This document shows, in pieces, positions 6,967-13,467 of a stretch of DNA of 19,878 nucleotides. A program made the position numbers and the translations under genes. The first letter of the stretch is position 1. Each line of letters begins with the position of its first letter. The DNA comes from Deltaproteobacteria bacterium (GTDB taxonomy: Bacteria > Desulfobacterota > Desulfobacteria > Desulfobacterales > ETH-SRB1), in NCBI GenBank assembly GCA_030262795.1, contig JAJSZO010000017.1:1-19878 (forward strand), read 5' to 3'. Below the pieces are notes generated by a model. The model ran no database searches. It was not told where the DNA came from and saw only the letters and a list, made by a program, of their open reading frames with translations.

Positions 6967-7930
6967 TTTTGTTATAATAATCAACCCTGCTATTTTTCAT
7001 GTTTACACACCAGGCATAATCGGGATCCTGAACATTTGGCTCAGAGGACCAATATATACCTGAAACCGGGTGCAAAAATGGATGCTGATCCGGAAGCACC
7101 GGATTTTCTCTGCTGTAATCAATCAGTGTTCTAAAATCCTCCACTTTTGGAAGCCGCCAGTCCTTATAACCGCAGTGCTTTTCAGCATTGAGGCGCATAA
7201 TAAACTTTTTAGCCTCTGACCAGTTTCCTCTGCCGTGCAGAAGGTTTGCATTTTTTGTCCACATTAATCCGGAAAGGCTATCCGTAACAGTTCCGTTTTC
7301 ATGATCGTAAAAACGTTTTTCAGGCCAAACTTTTCCACTTTTAAGCGCTCCATCATCTCCGGCATAGCAAGAAACATTTTGTCCGGTCTTTGGAATCAGA
7401 TCAACTGCGCTGCTTGCGGTGCGTACCGGCCAGACATGGTTGAGCATATGGTGTTTGTGTCCATAGTCAATATGTCCGAGAAAGAAATATATACGCCATG
7501 CGTGATTGCTGTAATCGGCTGTAGTAGTACCCGTCCAGTACCAGATTTTTACATTGGAAAAAAGATAGCCGCAAGGAAGCGCCGGAGCATGCCTGCTTCT
7601 GTCAATAAGAGTTGCAAGTTCGTTTACATCAGGCAATCGCCAATCGTGATATCCACAGTATTTTTTTGCATTAAGTTGCGAAACAGCATCAAGAGCGCAA
7701 AACCAGTTACATGCACCGGCAGCAGGACAGGCATTTTTTGTCCACATAAGCCCGGTCAGCCTGTCAGTAACTGTTCCATCCGAATGATCTGAAAAACGAC
7801 CTTCTTCTCCGAAACTTTTCCTTATCTCTCCAGGAAAAAGGATGAAAATAAGAAGCAAAAAAAGAATCGTCCGGCTGCAAGTTAAGGCAAAGGAAATTTT
7901 TCGGCAATATTCGTCAGGGTGTTTTTCCAT
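6932..7930 (-). CDS. Tandem DUF1566 (Lcl C-terminal-like) secreted or membrane-anchored protein
   Basis: The 332-residue product has a hydrophobic N-terminal segment (about 21-33), probably an uncleaved anchor or signal. Two DUF1566 copies follow (about 43-180 and 210-332), each with DHxxGTVTDxLxGLMWTKNA, then NAxKxCGYxDWRLP, then an LID(R/Y)SR and a Trp-rich end. DUF1566 is related to formylglycine-generating-enzyme/C-type-lectin-like folds and occurs in surface proteins. No enzyme activity can be assigned. An upstream in-frame ATG at 7999 lies inside MITE copy B and would add 23 residues; ATG 7930 has GGAG about 6 bases before it and is preferred. The 3' end overlaps the diguanylate cyclase gene tail-to-tail by 35 bp. 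Confidence 0.8.
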   Translation of the reverse strand: MEKHPDEYCRKISFALTCSRTILFLLLIFILFPGEIRKSFGEEGRFSDHSDGTVTDRLTGLMWTKNACPAAGACNWFCALDAVSQLNAKKYCGYHDWRLPDVNELATLIDRSRHAPALPCGYLFSNVKIWYWTGTTTADYSNHAWRIYFFLGHIDYGHKHHMLNHVWPVRTASSAVDLIPKTGQNVSCYAGDDGALKSGKVWPEKRFYDHENGTVTDSLSGLMWTKNANLLHGRGNWSEAKKFIMRLNAEKHCGYKDWRLPKVEDFRTLIDYSRENPVLPDQHPFLHPVSGIYWSSEPNVQDPDYAWCVNMKNSRVDYYNKINHAEYVWGVR

Positions 7931-7972
7931 CCAGTACTCCACTACAGCATCATCAAGCCAGCCCCGTGATAA

Positions 7973-8152
7973 GGAACGGGGACGAAATAACTTCCGCAAC
8001 TATGCATCACAGCTTCAGGCCGCCTTTGTCCGATCTCAAATCACAAAAATCTTGAAATAGCTCGCTATTCCTTCAACTTTTGTGATCTGAGATCAAACAA
8101 ATTCGACCCAAATCTGTGCGCCTACTTGCGGAAGTTAATTCGTCCCCGTTCC
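7973..8152 (-). mobile_element. MITE copy B (180 bp, reverse orientation)
   Basis: The ends are GGAACGGGGACGAAATAACTT at 7973 and its near mirror ending CGTCCCCGTTCC at 8152. TAA flanks both sides directly (7970-7972 and 8153-8155). The body matches copies A, C and D in reverse but lacks part of the AGATTTGGG/CCCAAATCT hairpin and a short segment near the other end. It lies directly upstream of the DUF1566 gene and may supply or displace its promoter. Confidence 0.88.
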
Positions 8153-8165
8153 TAATCTCCCTCCC

Positions 8166-8197
8166 ATGTTCCCAAGTAGGCACACAGATTTGGGTCG
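8166..8197 (+). mobile_element. MITE 5' fragment
   Basis: The sequence TTCCCAAGTAGGCACACAG and the following GATTTGGGTCG match bases about 20-50 of the MITE in plus orientation, with one C missing and one substitution. The rest of that copy is gone. It sits 14 bp from copy B, so this site has taken more than one insertion or an internal deletion. Confidence 0.7.
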
Positions 8198-8328
8198 GGA
8201 TAACAGGTAGAAATATAAATGATAAAATTATAAAAAGCGATGTTTATTTTTTACCAAATATTTTTCCACCCATGAAAAATCTTGCAATCTGCCCTTGCGT
8301 GATCTAAAATTTTTCCAGGAGGTAAATC

Positions 8329-9411
8329 GTGAACAACAATAAGACAAATATACTGTCACCAGAAGCTTGCGCAATCAAGATGCTTGAGCTTAGCGGCTTA
8401 AAGTTTGCTCCGGATGTCGCTGCCGAACTTTGGCCGAAAATTTTACAACACAAGTGGCTCATGTCTGAAAAACTTGGCCGAGACGTGGGGTTGCGAACTG
8501 CATGTATTGACTTTGTTGAAAACATTGATCAGGCTCACAAAGAATTCGTGGCTTACAAACAGCCTGATATTCTTGCCGAGATGGGAGCGCAAACAGTCAG
8601 CAAAGAAATATGGGACACCATTTCCGATTCCCAGCCGCCCAAGCAGGTGGTTGAGCACAGAATTATCCTTCCTTTAACCGAAGAAAAACTTGCCAGAAAA
8701 CACGGTGTTGTTCCTCCAAAGACGATTATTTTTTTTGGTCCGCCTGGAACCGGAAAAACTCATTTCGTGAGAGCAATAGCAGGGGTCCTGTCATGGTGGT
8801 ATATTGAAATCGCGCCCAGCATGCTCATGGCTGATGGAGCAGACAAACTTGGCTCCAATCTGCGCAATGTCATGGAAAAAGCCCGCCAACTGGAAGAAAC
8901 AGTCATTTTCATTGATGAGTTTGAAGAAATAGCAGCCAGTCGGGATACGGCTACCCGCATTGACAAATCAATCACAAATGAGTTCTTGAAACAGGTGCCT
9001 TTGCTAAAAAGCCAGGGGAACAAGATTTTGCTGGTGTGTGCCACCAACTATATACGACATCTTGATGCTGCACTACTGCGCCCAGGACGGTTTGACTGCA
9101 TTATCCCTGTTGGAGGATTGGATGATGAGGGACGGAAAACGATATTGATACAGTATCTGTCCAAACTCAATACAGGAGATATTGACCTCAATCAAATCAT
9201 TGCTCTTACTGATCGATTTACACCAGCAGATATAGAGTATATGTTCCAGAAAGTTGCACAATTGGCTTTCGAACTGGAGTATACAACCAAACAAGATTAT
9301 AAGGTTGCAACAGAGACATTTGTTAAAGTTATTGCGCAACTTCATCCGTCCCTGACCAACGAGATTATTGAGGAGTTCCAGCAGGATAGTGTGACATATT
9401 CCAGATCCTGA
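8329..9411 (+). CDS. AAA+ ATPase of the classic (FtsH/ClpX-like clade) type, function unknown
   Basis: The 360-residue protein has one AAA+ module. Walker A GPPGTGKT is at 137-144, Walker B has Asp196-Glu197 (VIFIDEFEEI), sensor 1 lies in LLVCATNY, and the arginine-finger region reads LDAALLRPGRFD. A C-terminal helical lid contains the sensor 2 region. The N-terminal ~100 residues contain a conserved-looking stretch, HKWLMSEKLGRDVGLRTACIDF; I recall a similar motif from DUF4032-type proteins but cannot verify it. There is no protease or membrane segment, so it is probably a remodelling ATPase acting on an unknown partner. GTG start with a strong AGGAGG 6 bases upstream. It is monocistronic; the flanks are MITE debris and a repeat-bearing spacer. 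Confidence 0.85.
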   Translation: MNNNKTNILSPEACAIKMLELSGLKFAPDVAAELWPKILQHKWLMSEKLGRDVGLRTACIDFVENIDQAHKEFVAYKQPDILAEMGAQTVSKEIWDTISDSQPPKQVVEHRIILPLTEEKLARKHGVVPPKTIIFFGPPGTGKTHFVRAIAGVLSWWYIEIAPSMLMADGADKLGSNLRNVMEKARQLEETVIFIDEFEEIAASRDTATRIDKSITNEFLKQVPLLKSQGNKILLVCATNYIRHLDAALLRPGRFDCIIPVGGLDDEGRKTILIQYLSKLNTGDIDLNQIIALTDRFTPADIEYMFQKVAQLAFELEYTTKQDYKVATETFVKVIAQLHPSLTNEIIEEFQQDSVTYSRS

Positions 9412-9528
9412 ATAAAAGTGAAAATTGCTGGTACGCCTTCGGCGTGCTAATTGATAAGCCAAAGTTTCTTAGAAATTGCCCTCTCATGTATTGATGATGT
9501 TTTAAGGAATACATAAAATGGCAGCATT

Positions 9529-9560
9529 CCCTAAACCCTAAACCTTGAACCCTGAACCTT
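9529..9560. repeat. Degenerate 7-bp tandem repeat (CCCTAAA-like)
   Basis: Units read CCCTAAA, CCCTAAA, CCTTGAA and CCCTGAA, followed by a partial CCTT. The same word family recurs in the hairpin at 15489-15518, which contains AGGGTTT and ACCCTGAAC. This is probably a dispersed micro-repeat of this genome. Confidence 0.65.
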
Positions 9561-9619
9561 ATATACTGTACGCCTTCTGTGGTTAATTTAAATAATTACA
9601 ATTAGCTGAAATCAATACC

Positions 9620-9629
9620 AATGAGAATT
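9620..9629 (+). promoter_or_regulatory. AATGAGAATT element upstream of the UPF0251 promoter
   Basis: AATGAGAATT followed by ATTTTGATC lies 27 bases upstream of the -35 box. It shares its core with the elements at 12279, 19128 and 19205. It gives a moderate match (about 12 of 19 by eye) to the Fur-box consensus. The regulator is unknown. Confidence 0.35.
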
Positions 9630-9656
9630 ATTTTGATCTTATGAGCATATTTTTCA

Positions 9657-9685
9657 TTGACAGCAGTCAATATAAGCTTTATATT
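9657..9685 (+). promoter_or_regulatory. Sigma70-type promoter of the UPF0251 operon
   Basis: TTGACA at 9657-9662, a 17-bp spacer, then TATATT at 9680-9685. Transcription would start near 9692, leaving a leader of about 28 bases before ATG 9720. Confidence 0.65.
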
Positions 9686-9719
9686 ATGCTCAAATGAGCA
9701 CAATGGGAGAGAATATTCA

Positions 9720-10058
9720 ATGCCCCGACCCAAAAAACCCAGATTTGTATCCGCCTATCCGGTCATCGCTGCTTTTGTTCCTCAGGGAGTGGCCGTTGCC
9801 GGCGAGATTTTTATGTCCGTGGAAGAATTGGAATCCATTAGGCTGAGCGATTTTGAACACCTGGATCAGGAAACAGCCGCAAATATGATGGAGGTATCCC
9901 GGCATACCTACGGCCGAATTCTTGCCAATGCCCGCAGCATTGAAGCAGAAGCTTTGGTTACCGGAAAAGCCCTGAAAATTGGGGGCGGTACATATGAATT
10001 TCGCGGCATGGGTGGGCGTCGATGCAGAAGAGGCGGAAGAAGGCATGAAAGGAGGTGA
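9720..10058 (+). CDS. UPF0251 (DUF134) family DNA-binding protein
   Basis: The 112-residue protein starts MPRPKKPRFV, typical of UPF0251. A sigma-70 region 4-like helix-turn-helix follows (about 40-85: SVEELESIRLSDFEHLDQETAANMMEVSRHTYGRIL, given in outline), with a basic Arg/Gly-rich tail. It is probably a transcription regulator; this family commonly sits beside NifX/NifB-like FeMo-cofactor domain genes and MinD-like ATPases in anaerobes. ATG 9720 (GGAG 10 bases upstream) is chosen over an in-frame upstream TTG at 9657, which lies in the -35 box. The stop TGA is embedded in the ribosome binding site of the next gene, so translation is coupled. Confidence 0.85.
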   Translation: MPRPKKPRFVSAYPVIAAFVPQGVAVAGEIFMSVEELESIRLSDFEHLDQETAANMMEVSRHTYGRILANARSIEAEALVTGKALKIGGGTYEFRGMGGRRCRRGGRRHERR

Positions 10059-10063
10059 GCAAT

Positions 10064-10270
10064 ATGCCACAACAAGATAGAACAGGCCCCCAGGGCCAGG
10101 GCCCGAAAACGGGACAAGGCTTAGGAAAATGTGGTACTAAGGGCGGAAGCCCTGCAACACAGGATCAAGGCGGTATGGGAACCGGCAGGGGACAGAAAAC
10201 AGGCAGGGGTGCAGGCCAAGGTCAGGGAAAAGGCAGAGGAGCGGGACAAGGCCGCGGTAACAGACGGTAA
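10064..10270 (+). CDS. Small Gly-rich DUF5320-type protein
   Basis: The 68-residue product starts MPQQDRTGPQGQGPKTGQG and is almost entirely Gly, Gln, Arg, Lys and Thr with one Cys (GKCG). The N-terminal pattern (DxTGPxGxGPxTGxGxGxC) is that of DUF5320 proteins, which accompany UPF0251 and FeMo-cofactor-like genes; function is unknown. A near-perfect Shine-Dalgarno (AAAGGAGGTGA) overlaps the upstream stop and precedes ATG 10064. The C-terminal half repeats GxGxGxGRGAGQG and is probably disordered. Confidence 0.75.
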   Translation: MPQQDRTGPQGQGPKTGQGLGKCGTKGGSPATQDQGGMGTGRGQKTGRGAGQGQGKGRGAGQGRGNRR

Positions 10271-10295
10271 ACGGTAATCATTCAAAACAAAATTA

Positions 10296-10495
10296 GGAAT
10301 GTGGACGAATTAACTTCCCCAATCAGGCGCACAGATTTGGGTCGAATTTGCCCAAATCTCAAATAGGCTCAGATCACAAAAGTTGATGAAATAGCGAGCT
10401 ATTTCAATATGTTTGGGATTTGAGTCTGGAATTGAAATTAGACAAAAGCGGCCTGAAGCTGTGATGCATAGTTGTGGATAGTTGTTTCGTCCATT
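10296..10495 (+). mobile_element. MITE copy C (about 200 bp, right end degraded)
   Basis: It begins GGAATGTGGACGAATTAACTT after TTA. The body, both internal hairpins and the conserved GAAGCTGTGATGCATAGTTG block match copy A. The right inverted repeat is degraded (GTTGTTTCGTCCATT), so no flank duplication is visible. It is inserted between the two DUF5320-type genes and ends against the ribosome binding site of the second. Confidence 0.85.
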
Positions 10496-10509
10496 GAGGA
10501 GGTGATACT

Positions 10510-10866
10510 ATGCCAGGATTTGATCAAACAGGTCCGATGGGTGCCGGTTCCATGACCGGCAGAGCCAGGGGCTTTTGTAATCCTGCAAATGCGGGATACA
10601 ATCCCAGGTTCACCGAAGGTTTCAGCTATGGTAGAGGTTCAGGACTAAGACGCGGATTTCGAGGTGGATTCGGACCAGACCGGGGTCGGGGACGCGGTTT
10701 TGACAGAGGTTACGGATGGTATCCGCCTGTTGGTCCGGCCTATCCGACAGGCACATCCGATGAGAGTGACATGCTAAAGGCTAACGCCGATTATATGCAA
10801 AAATCATTGGATGTTATCAATAAACGAATTGAGGAATTGGAGAAAAAACCTTCCGTATCATCTTAA
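10510..10866 (+). CDS. DUF5320 family Gly/Arg-rich protein
   Basis: The 118-residue protein starts with the family signature MPGFDQTGPMGAGSMTGRARG followed by a Cys. An RGG-like Gly/Arg/Phe/Tyr-rich stretch covers about 40-75. A C-terminal helix of about 35 residues (ADYMQKSLDVINKRIEELEKK) looks like a coiled coil. The family is found with UPF0251 and dinitrogenase-cofactor-like proteins in anaerobes; its role is unknown. A strong AGGAGGTGAT precedes the ATG, just beyond MITE copy C. It was probably in one operon with the two preceding genes before the insertion. A hairpin terminator follows. Confidence 0.85.
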   Translation: MPGFDQTGPMGAGSMTGRARGFCNPANAGYNPRFTEGFSYGRGSGLRRGFRGGFGPDRGRGRGFDRGYGWYPPVGPAYPTGTSDESDMLKANADYMQKSLDVINKRIEELEKKPSVSS

Positions 10867-10896
10867 TTGAGCTGTAGTGCTGGAAGGCTGTGAATT

Positions 10897-10922
10897 AAGG
10901 GGTGGTACATATACCGCCCCTT
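10897..10922 (+). terminator. Hairpin terminator after the DUF5320 gene
   Basis: A 10-bp stem (AAGGGGTGGT with ACCGCCCCTT, one G-T pair) and loop ACATAT lie 30 bp after the stop. The T-run after it is short. Confidence 0.65.
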
Positions 10923-11189
10923 TCACCTGCTACATCCTTTTTGACACCGTTTTCCACTACTCCCTACAAAATACAATTTAGTACCATTCTCCCCAATGCC
11001 ACGGCAAGCCCTGCAAAGGGGTATATGACCAACCGGCCATATGCGATCACCCGCTGGGTAACAACATCGAATTTCATCCCAATTATCGGAAATCCCAACG
11101 ATTAGGATTTATCCGGACACGAGAAACGCCTTGTTGGCAGCCGACCCAGATATGTGATGGCTCACTGTTCGCACCATTTTACTGGCTTC
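10923..11189. other. 267-bp spacer without a supported gene
   Basis: Short open frames exist on both strands. One minus-strand frame (about 10970-11065, reading MKFDVVTQRVIAYGR then a hydrophobic stretch) looks protein-like, but it has no ribosome binding site and is under 60 codons. It may be a decayed gene fragment. Nothing else is evident. Confidence 0.3.
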
Positions 11190-11435
11190 TTACTGTTTTA
11201 ATTGATTATTCTTATGATCCGTTAACATTTCTTGTCTCTCTCTTTCATACTGTTCATATGTGGGAGGCTCTTCACGCGGTGATGGTACCGGATCATCACC
11301 CTTCATTTCTTGAACTTGGTTGGACCCTTCATATATGCCTCTGAAAATGCCCTCATGGACCTTAGCGTTTTCCGCACAGGCAAAAATGCAAACTATAAAA
11401 CATATGATAATAGAAAACTTCAATGATGTTTTCAA
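11190..11435 (-). CDS. Small lipoprotein, unknown function
   Basis: With TTG at 11435 as start the product has 81 residues: MKTSLKF, a hydrophobic stretch and then IFAC, with Cys20 the lipidation site. The mature part is hydrophilic and ends in a Glu/Gln/Arg-rich helix; the middle is Pro-rich (VPSPREEPP). GGGGGGAAG lies just upstream of this TTG. A TTG at 11480 would add 15 residues that spoil the signal peptide. It follows the cyclase gene by 41 bp on the same strand and is probably co-transcribed. Partner or role unknown. Confidence 0.6.
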   Translation of the reverse strand: MKTSLKFSIIICFIVCIFACAENAKVHEGIFRGIYEGSNQVQEMKGDDPVPSPREEPPTYEQYERERQEMLTDHKNNQLKQ

Positions 11436-11476
11436 AATGCTTCCCCCCGTGTATTGGAAGGTACCACCAAGATTAC

Positions 11477-12118
11477 TCAATCAAGTCGAGGGAGCCCGTA
11501 CACATGAATGGTACCAAATCCAACGATATTGTGGACATGAAAATCAATTATATTCGACCCAAGCACCGCTGGGTCAGCTTCCTCATGTGTTGCCTCCGAG
11601 AAAAGAACGTTGCTTTCCGGATGCATCTTGGTCAGTGCTTCCATTCTGGTCGAAATGTTGACAGGTTCTCCGAGCATAAGAGGAAGCATGACATGCGGAT
11701 TGTGGTAGTCCTTATAGAATTTGACGTTGACAGAGCCGGTATGCATCCCTATGCCGAAATTCAAGGCGCTCTCCTGACGCTTCTCGACAATATCTACATT
11801 CACCTGCTTAAACGCCGGCAAGTACTCGCTCTGCAGCGTATTTGCACATTTCAGCGCCCGTGTTGCGTGTTCTTCTCCACGGAATCCTACGATAACCCCA
11901 TCTCCGGTTGAAATCACCGATGCTTCCATCTCAGGATCAAAAATTCGAATCACATCCAAAGTCAGGTCGTGGAACTGACATACGAAATCGCATACTATGT
12001 CGTTTTTCCGGCTGAAGTCTTCGTCATTCCGAAGCCTTCGATCTGCGTGGCTACTGTGGTAGCTGAAGTTCCGAATATCAACGGTCATTATCGTAGTGAT
12101 TGCTCGCATCTGTTTCAT
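11477..12118 (-). CDS. Class III nucleotide cyclase, single domain
   Basis: The 213-residue protein is one cyclase homology domain with no receptor or membrane part. Metal-binding aspartates are Asp14 (TVDIRNFS) and Asp73 (STGDGVIVGF). The transition-state Asn/Arg pair is in GEPVNISTRMEAL, and NFGIGMHTGSV is the usual dimer-interface strand. The Lys that normally reads the adenine (KTIGD pattern) is replaced: Ile69 lies in that position. The substrate may therefore differ, or the residue may be compensated in the homodimer. It would make cAMP or cGMP; a Crp/Fnr protein lies nearby on the same strand, but that one resembles HcpR rather than a cAMP receptor. AAAGGA precedes the ATG. Confidence 0.82.
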   Translation of the reverse strand: MKQMRAITTIMTVDIRNFSYHSSHADRRLRNDEDFSRKNDIVCDFVCQFHDLTLDVIRIFDPEMEASVISTGDGVIVGFRGEEHATRALKCANTLQSEYLPAFKQVNVDIVEKRQESALNFGIGMHTGSVNVKFYKDYHNPHVMLPLMLGEPVNISTRMEALTKMHPESNVLFSEATHEEADPAVLGSNIIDFHVHNIVGFGTIHVYGLPRLD

Positions 12119-12238
12119 AGGATTCCTTTAAGGACTCAAACGGTTAAAATTAGGTTATATTATTGAGGTAAAAGATATTTATACCGTAGCAGGAAAACAC
12201 CGAATTGTTCAAAGAACTATTTTTCGAAAACTCAAGAA

Positions 12239-12267
12239 TATAATATCACTGAGTTATACTATGTCAA
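12239..12267 (-). promoter_or_regulatory. Sigma70-type promoter of the cyclase gene
   Basis: On the minus strand TTGACA (12262-12267), a 17-bp spacer and ATTATA (12239-12244). The start would lie near 12232, about 114 bases before the cyclase ATG. Confidence 0.55.
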
Positions 12268-12278
12268 GAAGGTATTTC

Positions 12279-12304
12279 CAGCAATTCTCATTATGAAAAA
12301 ATAA
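12279..12304 (-). promoter_or_regulatory. 26-bp shared upstream element, copy at the cyclase promoter
   Basis: CAGCAATTCTCATTATG, one variable base, then AAAAATAA. The same 26 bases with one difference occur at 19128-19153 upstream of copZ. Both lie 11-17 bases upstream of a minus-strand TTGACA. It is a possible regulator site. Confidence 0.5.
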
Positions 12305-12433
12305 AGTAATGAGGAATATTTATTCAAAGAATAGAGTAACGATTATATTGTGTCAACATGTTTTCATGGGATGTTTTTCTTTGTACTCTCTTTCCTTATG
12401 GCTTGGTAAAAAAGGCGAGAATGCCCAGGGAAT

Positions 12434-12455
12434 GGGGACGGGAATGGGCGTCCCC
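12434..12455. terminator. GC-rich hairpin downstream of the Crp/Fnr gene
   Basis: GGGGACG (12434-12440) pairs with CGTCCCC (12449-12455) around an 8-base loop. It lies 30 bp after the regulator's stop. There is no T-run, and the GGAATGGGGACGGG context resembles the MITE terminal sequence, so it may be a repeat rather than a terminator. Confidence 0.4.
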
Positions 12456-12484
12456 TTGGAACTTGAACTACTGGCGGCTCTATA

Positions 12485-13168
12485 TTATATTTTTCCATGC
12501 TCAGCCAAATCTTCCATTTCGTCTGAATCAAGAATTTTTATGTTGCGTCCTTTAACTTCAATCAGCTCCATGTCATTCATTTTAGAAAAAATTCTGGACA
12601 GGGTTTCCGGTATTGTTCCGAGCAGACTTGCAAGCTGCCCTTTGGAGATGTTCAGTTGAATTATATCTTCATTTTGCTGTTCTTCTGCCAAAAGCAAAAG
12701 ATATCCGGCAAGGCGTCCCGGGACCTCTTTTAATGATAGATTTTCTATCTGCACTGTAAACTGGCGCAAACGCATGGAAAGTAGACCCAGCATGTTCAGA
12801 ACAACCGGTATGTTTTCAGATATAAACTGAACAAACGTATCTCTTGGAAAAAATATCATGCTGCATTTTTCAATGGCCTGGGCATTTGCGGGAAATGCGC
12901 TGCCCGAAAAAACCGGTACTTCACCAAAAGGCTCACCTTGCCCGAAAATATGAAGAATTTGCTCTTTTCCTTCCAGTGAAACCTTGTAAATTTTTACCAT
13001 TCCCTTGGCGACGATATAAAAGCCATCGCTTTCATCACCTTCTGAAAAAATCAACTCTCCTTTTCCAAAATTCCTTTTAACCGCTATCTTCTCAATCTTT
13101 TCAAGCTGGCTTTGGGGAAGTCCTTTAAAAAGAGGAGTGCTTGAAATAACAGATAAAAAATTTTCCAT
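12485..13168 (-). CDS. hcpR: Crp/Fnr-family regulator, probable HcpR
   Basis: The 227-residue protein has an N-terminal cyclic-nucleotide-binding-type beta barrel (about 10-125), a long dimerisation helix (about 128-160) and a C-terminal Crp helix-turn-helix (about 170-215, SKGQLASLLGTIPETLSRIF). It has no N-terminal Cys cluster, so it is not a classic oxygen-sensing FNR. It is divergent from hcp, and the shared spacer contains a TTGAC-N4-GTCAA palindrome, the type of site described for HcpR in sulfate and metal reducers. HcpR proteins sense NO, probably through haem, and activate hcp and its ferredoxin. AAGGA lies 8 bases before the ATG. Family membership is firm; the HcpR name rests on context. 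Confidence 0.85.
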   Translation of the reverse strand: MENFLSVISSTPLFKGLPQSQLEKIEKIAVKRNFGKGELIFSEGDESDGFYIVAKGMVKIYKVSLEGKEQILHIFGQGEPFGEVPVFSGSAFPANAQAIEKCSMIFFPRDTFVQFISENIPVVLNMLGLLSMRLRQFTVQIENLSLKEVPGRLAGYLLLLAEEQQNEDIIQLNISKGQLASLLGTIPETLSRIFSKMNDMELIEVKGRNIKILDSDEMEDLAEHGKI

Positions 13169-13205
13169 ATTTATTTCCTTGCTGCAATAAAACTACCTGT
13201 TACCG

Positions 13206-13225
13206 GACGAATTCTGACGAATTCG
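13206..13225. repeat. Tandem 10-bp direct repeat
   Basis: GACGAATTCT followed immediately by GACGAATTCG. It lies 37 bp upstream of the regulator start, within its probable leader or promoter region. Confidence 0.5.
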
Positions 13226-13239
13226 TAAAAAGTCTCGAA

Positions 13240-13308
13240 ATCGTCATGCCGGACTTGGCATCCGGAACCCATTGAATTTACTGGATTCCGGCCTTCGCCG
13301 GAATGAAG
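13240..13308. repeat. Dispersed palindromic repeat of the ATTCCGGC type
   Basis: The block opens with CGTCATGCCGGACTTGG and closes with ATTCCGGC-CTTC-GCCGGAAT (8-bp perfect stem, 13285-13304). The outer ends CGTCATGCCGG and CCGGAATGAAG are near-mirrored. Similar intergenic repeats are widespread in proteobacteria (recalled, not searched). It separates the regulator's leader from the hcp operator. Confidence 0.65.
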
Positions 13309-13328
13309 GAAAACGGTATTTTTCAATT

Positions 13329-13344
13329 TTTGACATAAGTCAAA
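13329..13344. promoter_or_regulatory. HcpR/FNR-like operator upstream of hcp
   Basis: TTTGACATAAGTCAAA is a perfect palindrome, fitting TTGAC-N4-GTCAA. Downstream are two possible -10 boxes, TAATTT (13366-13371) and TATAAT (13371-13376). The first puts the site centre near -41.5, the class II activator position. It would activate hcp. Confidence 0.75.
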
Positions 13345-13467
13345 GCAAATAACTACCTGATACAGTAATTTATAATTAAACATAAAACAAAGGCAAGAAA
13401 AGTTATTACAATCATTGATGAACTCTTAAAAAGTTATTTTGCGAATTCATAACCAAAGGAGAAAATT

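Larger units (their letters stand above)
9412..9656. other. Spacer with weak hairpin and 7-bp tandem repeats
   Basis: Just after the AAA+ stop, ACGCC-TTC-GGCGT (9433-9445) is a weak hairpin without a T-run. At 9529-9560 four degenerate 7-bp units follow. The region from 9600 on belongs to the promoter of the UPF0251 gene. Confidence 0.4.
12119..12484. other. 366-bp spacer: cyclase promoter region and a GC hairpin
   Basis: It holds the predicted minus-strand promoter (12239-12267) with the shared upstream element (12279-12304), and the hairpin at 12434-12455. Short plus-strand frames across the spacer have no ribosome binding sites and look like chance. Confidence 0.5.

Noticed and set aside
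7931..7999. 23-residue N-terminal extension of the DUF1566 protein
   Set aside because: It is encoded partly by MITE copy B, and a later ATG has a proper ribosome binding site.
9613..9635. Definite Fur box
   Set aside because: Only about 12 of 19 consensus positions match by eye and there is no iron-uptake gene; it is kept only as part of the shared-element finding.
10902..11105. 67-codon frame after the DUF5320 gene
   Set aside because: It starts inside the terminator hairpin, has no ribosome binding site and no recognisable features.
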